Program-made: the position numbers and the translations under genes
The notes under the pieces: model-generated
Database searches by the model: none
Seen by the model: only the letters and a program-made list of their open reading frames with translations
What the model was told of the DNA's origin: nothing
DNA from: Lachnospiraceae bacterium UBA3645
GTDB lineage: Bacteria; Bacillota; Clostridia; Lachnospirales; Lachnospiraceae
Assembly (NCBI GenBank): GCA_002373555.1
Contig: DFKM01000089.1
Span: forward strand, 1 to 5,140
Length of the DNA: 5,140 nucleotides
Direction: 5' to 3'
Part shown: positions 5,134 to 5,140 of the stretch, piece by piece
How positions within the stretch are numbered: position 1 is the stretch's first letter
Layout: the number at the start of each line of letters is the position of its first letter

Positions 5134-5140
5134 ATGAAGT
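5134..5140 (+). CDS. 5' end of a new gene, possibly a transposase (truncated by window edge)
   Basis: ATG at 5134-5136 is followed by AAG and the first base of a third codon, so only Met-Lys is visible. The start is supported by AGAGAGG (5119-5125) placed 8 bases upstream and by a promoter-like sequence at 5048-5077. Identity cannot be read from two codons. A transposase is suggested only by context: the AT-rich break in composition and an inverted repeat that would hide the ribosome binding site in read-through transcripts, a device known from IS elements such as IS10, IS50 and IS200. Any other hairpin-controlled gene would fit as well. Confidence 0.4.

Overview
The window looks like a piece of a chromosome from a low-to-mid-GC Bacillota (Clostridia or Erysipelotrichia-like) bacterium. 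Three things point there: purine-rich Shine-Dalgarno sites, sigma-A type promoters, and the sequence character of the MetA, Lgt and macrodomain proteins, which resemble gut Firmicutes homologues as I remember them (no search was run). All recognisable genes lie on the + strand. The genus cannot be fixed from the sequence.

Layout. Bases 1-357 are the 3' end of a gene I do not recognise, followed by a weak hairpin terminator (358-388). A very good sigma-A promoter (410-438) drives a DUF1015-family gene (496-1731), which ends in a textbook intrinsic terminator (1741-1768). A second promoter (1786-1814) starts a two-gene unit: metA (homoserine O-acyltransferase, 1852-2772), then 15 bp later lgt (prolipoprotein diacylglyceryl transferase, TTG start, 2788-3687). 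A GC-rich hairpin (3702-3727) follows. Next is a two-domain protein with an ADP-ribose-binding macrodomain at the N-terminus and a helical, HTH-like C-terminal domain (3764-4912).

The last ~200 bases differ in character. They are AT-rich (33 of the last 100 bases are G or C), lack the GATC tetranucleotide that is dense elsewhere, and contain a nested 72-base inverted repeat (5059-5130). Its right arm covers the ribosome binding site of a new reading frame starting at 5134 and cut off by the window edge. A promoter-like sequence (5048-5077) sits so that its own transcript would lose the left arm, while read-through transcripts would keep it. This is the layout of fold-back control of transposase expression, so the right edge may be the beginning of an insertion sequence. 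That is the most interesting part of the window.

Functionally the genes are a mixture: methionine biosynthesis (metA), lipoprotein maturation (lgt), ADP-ribose metabolism or signalling (macrodomain protein) and an uncharacterised conserved family (DUF1015). Only metA-lgt is spaced like an operon. I saw no rRNA, tRNA, CRISPR array or riboswitch. No gene-free stretch exceeds 300 bases.
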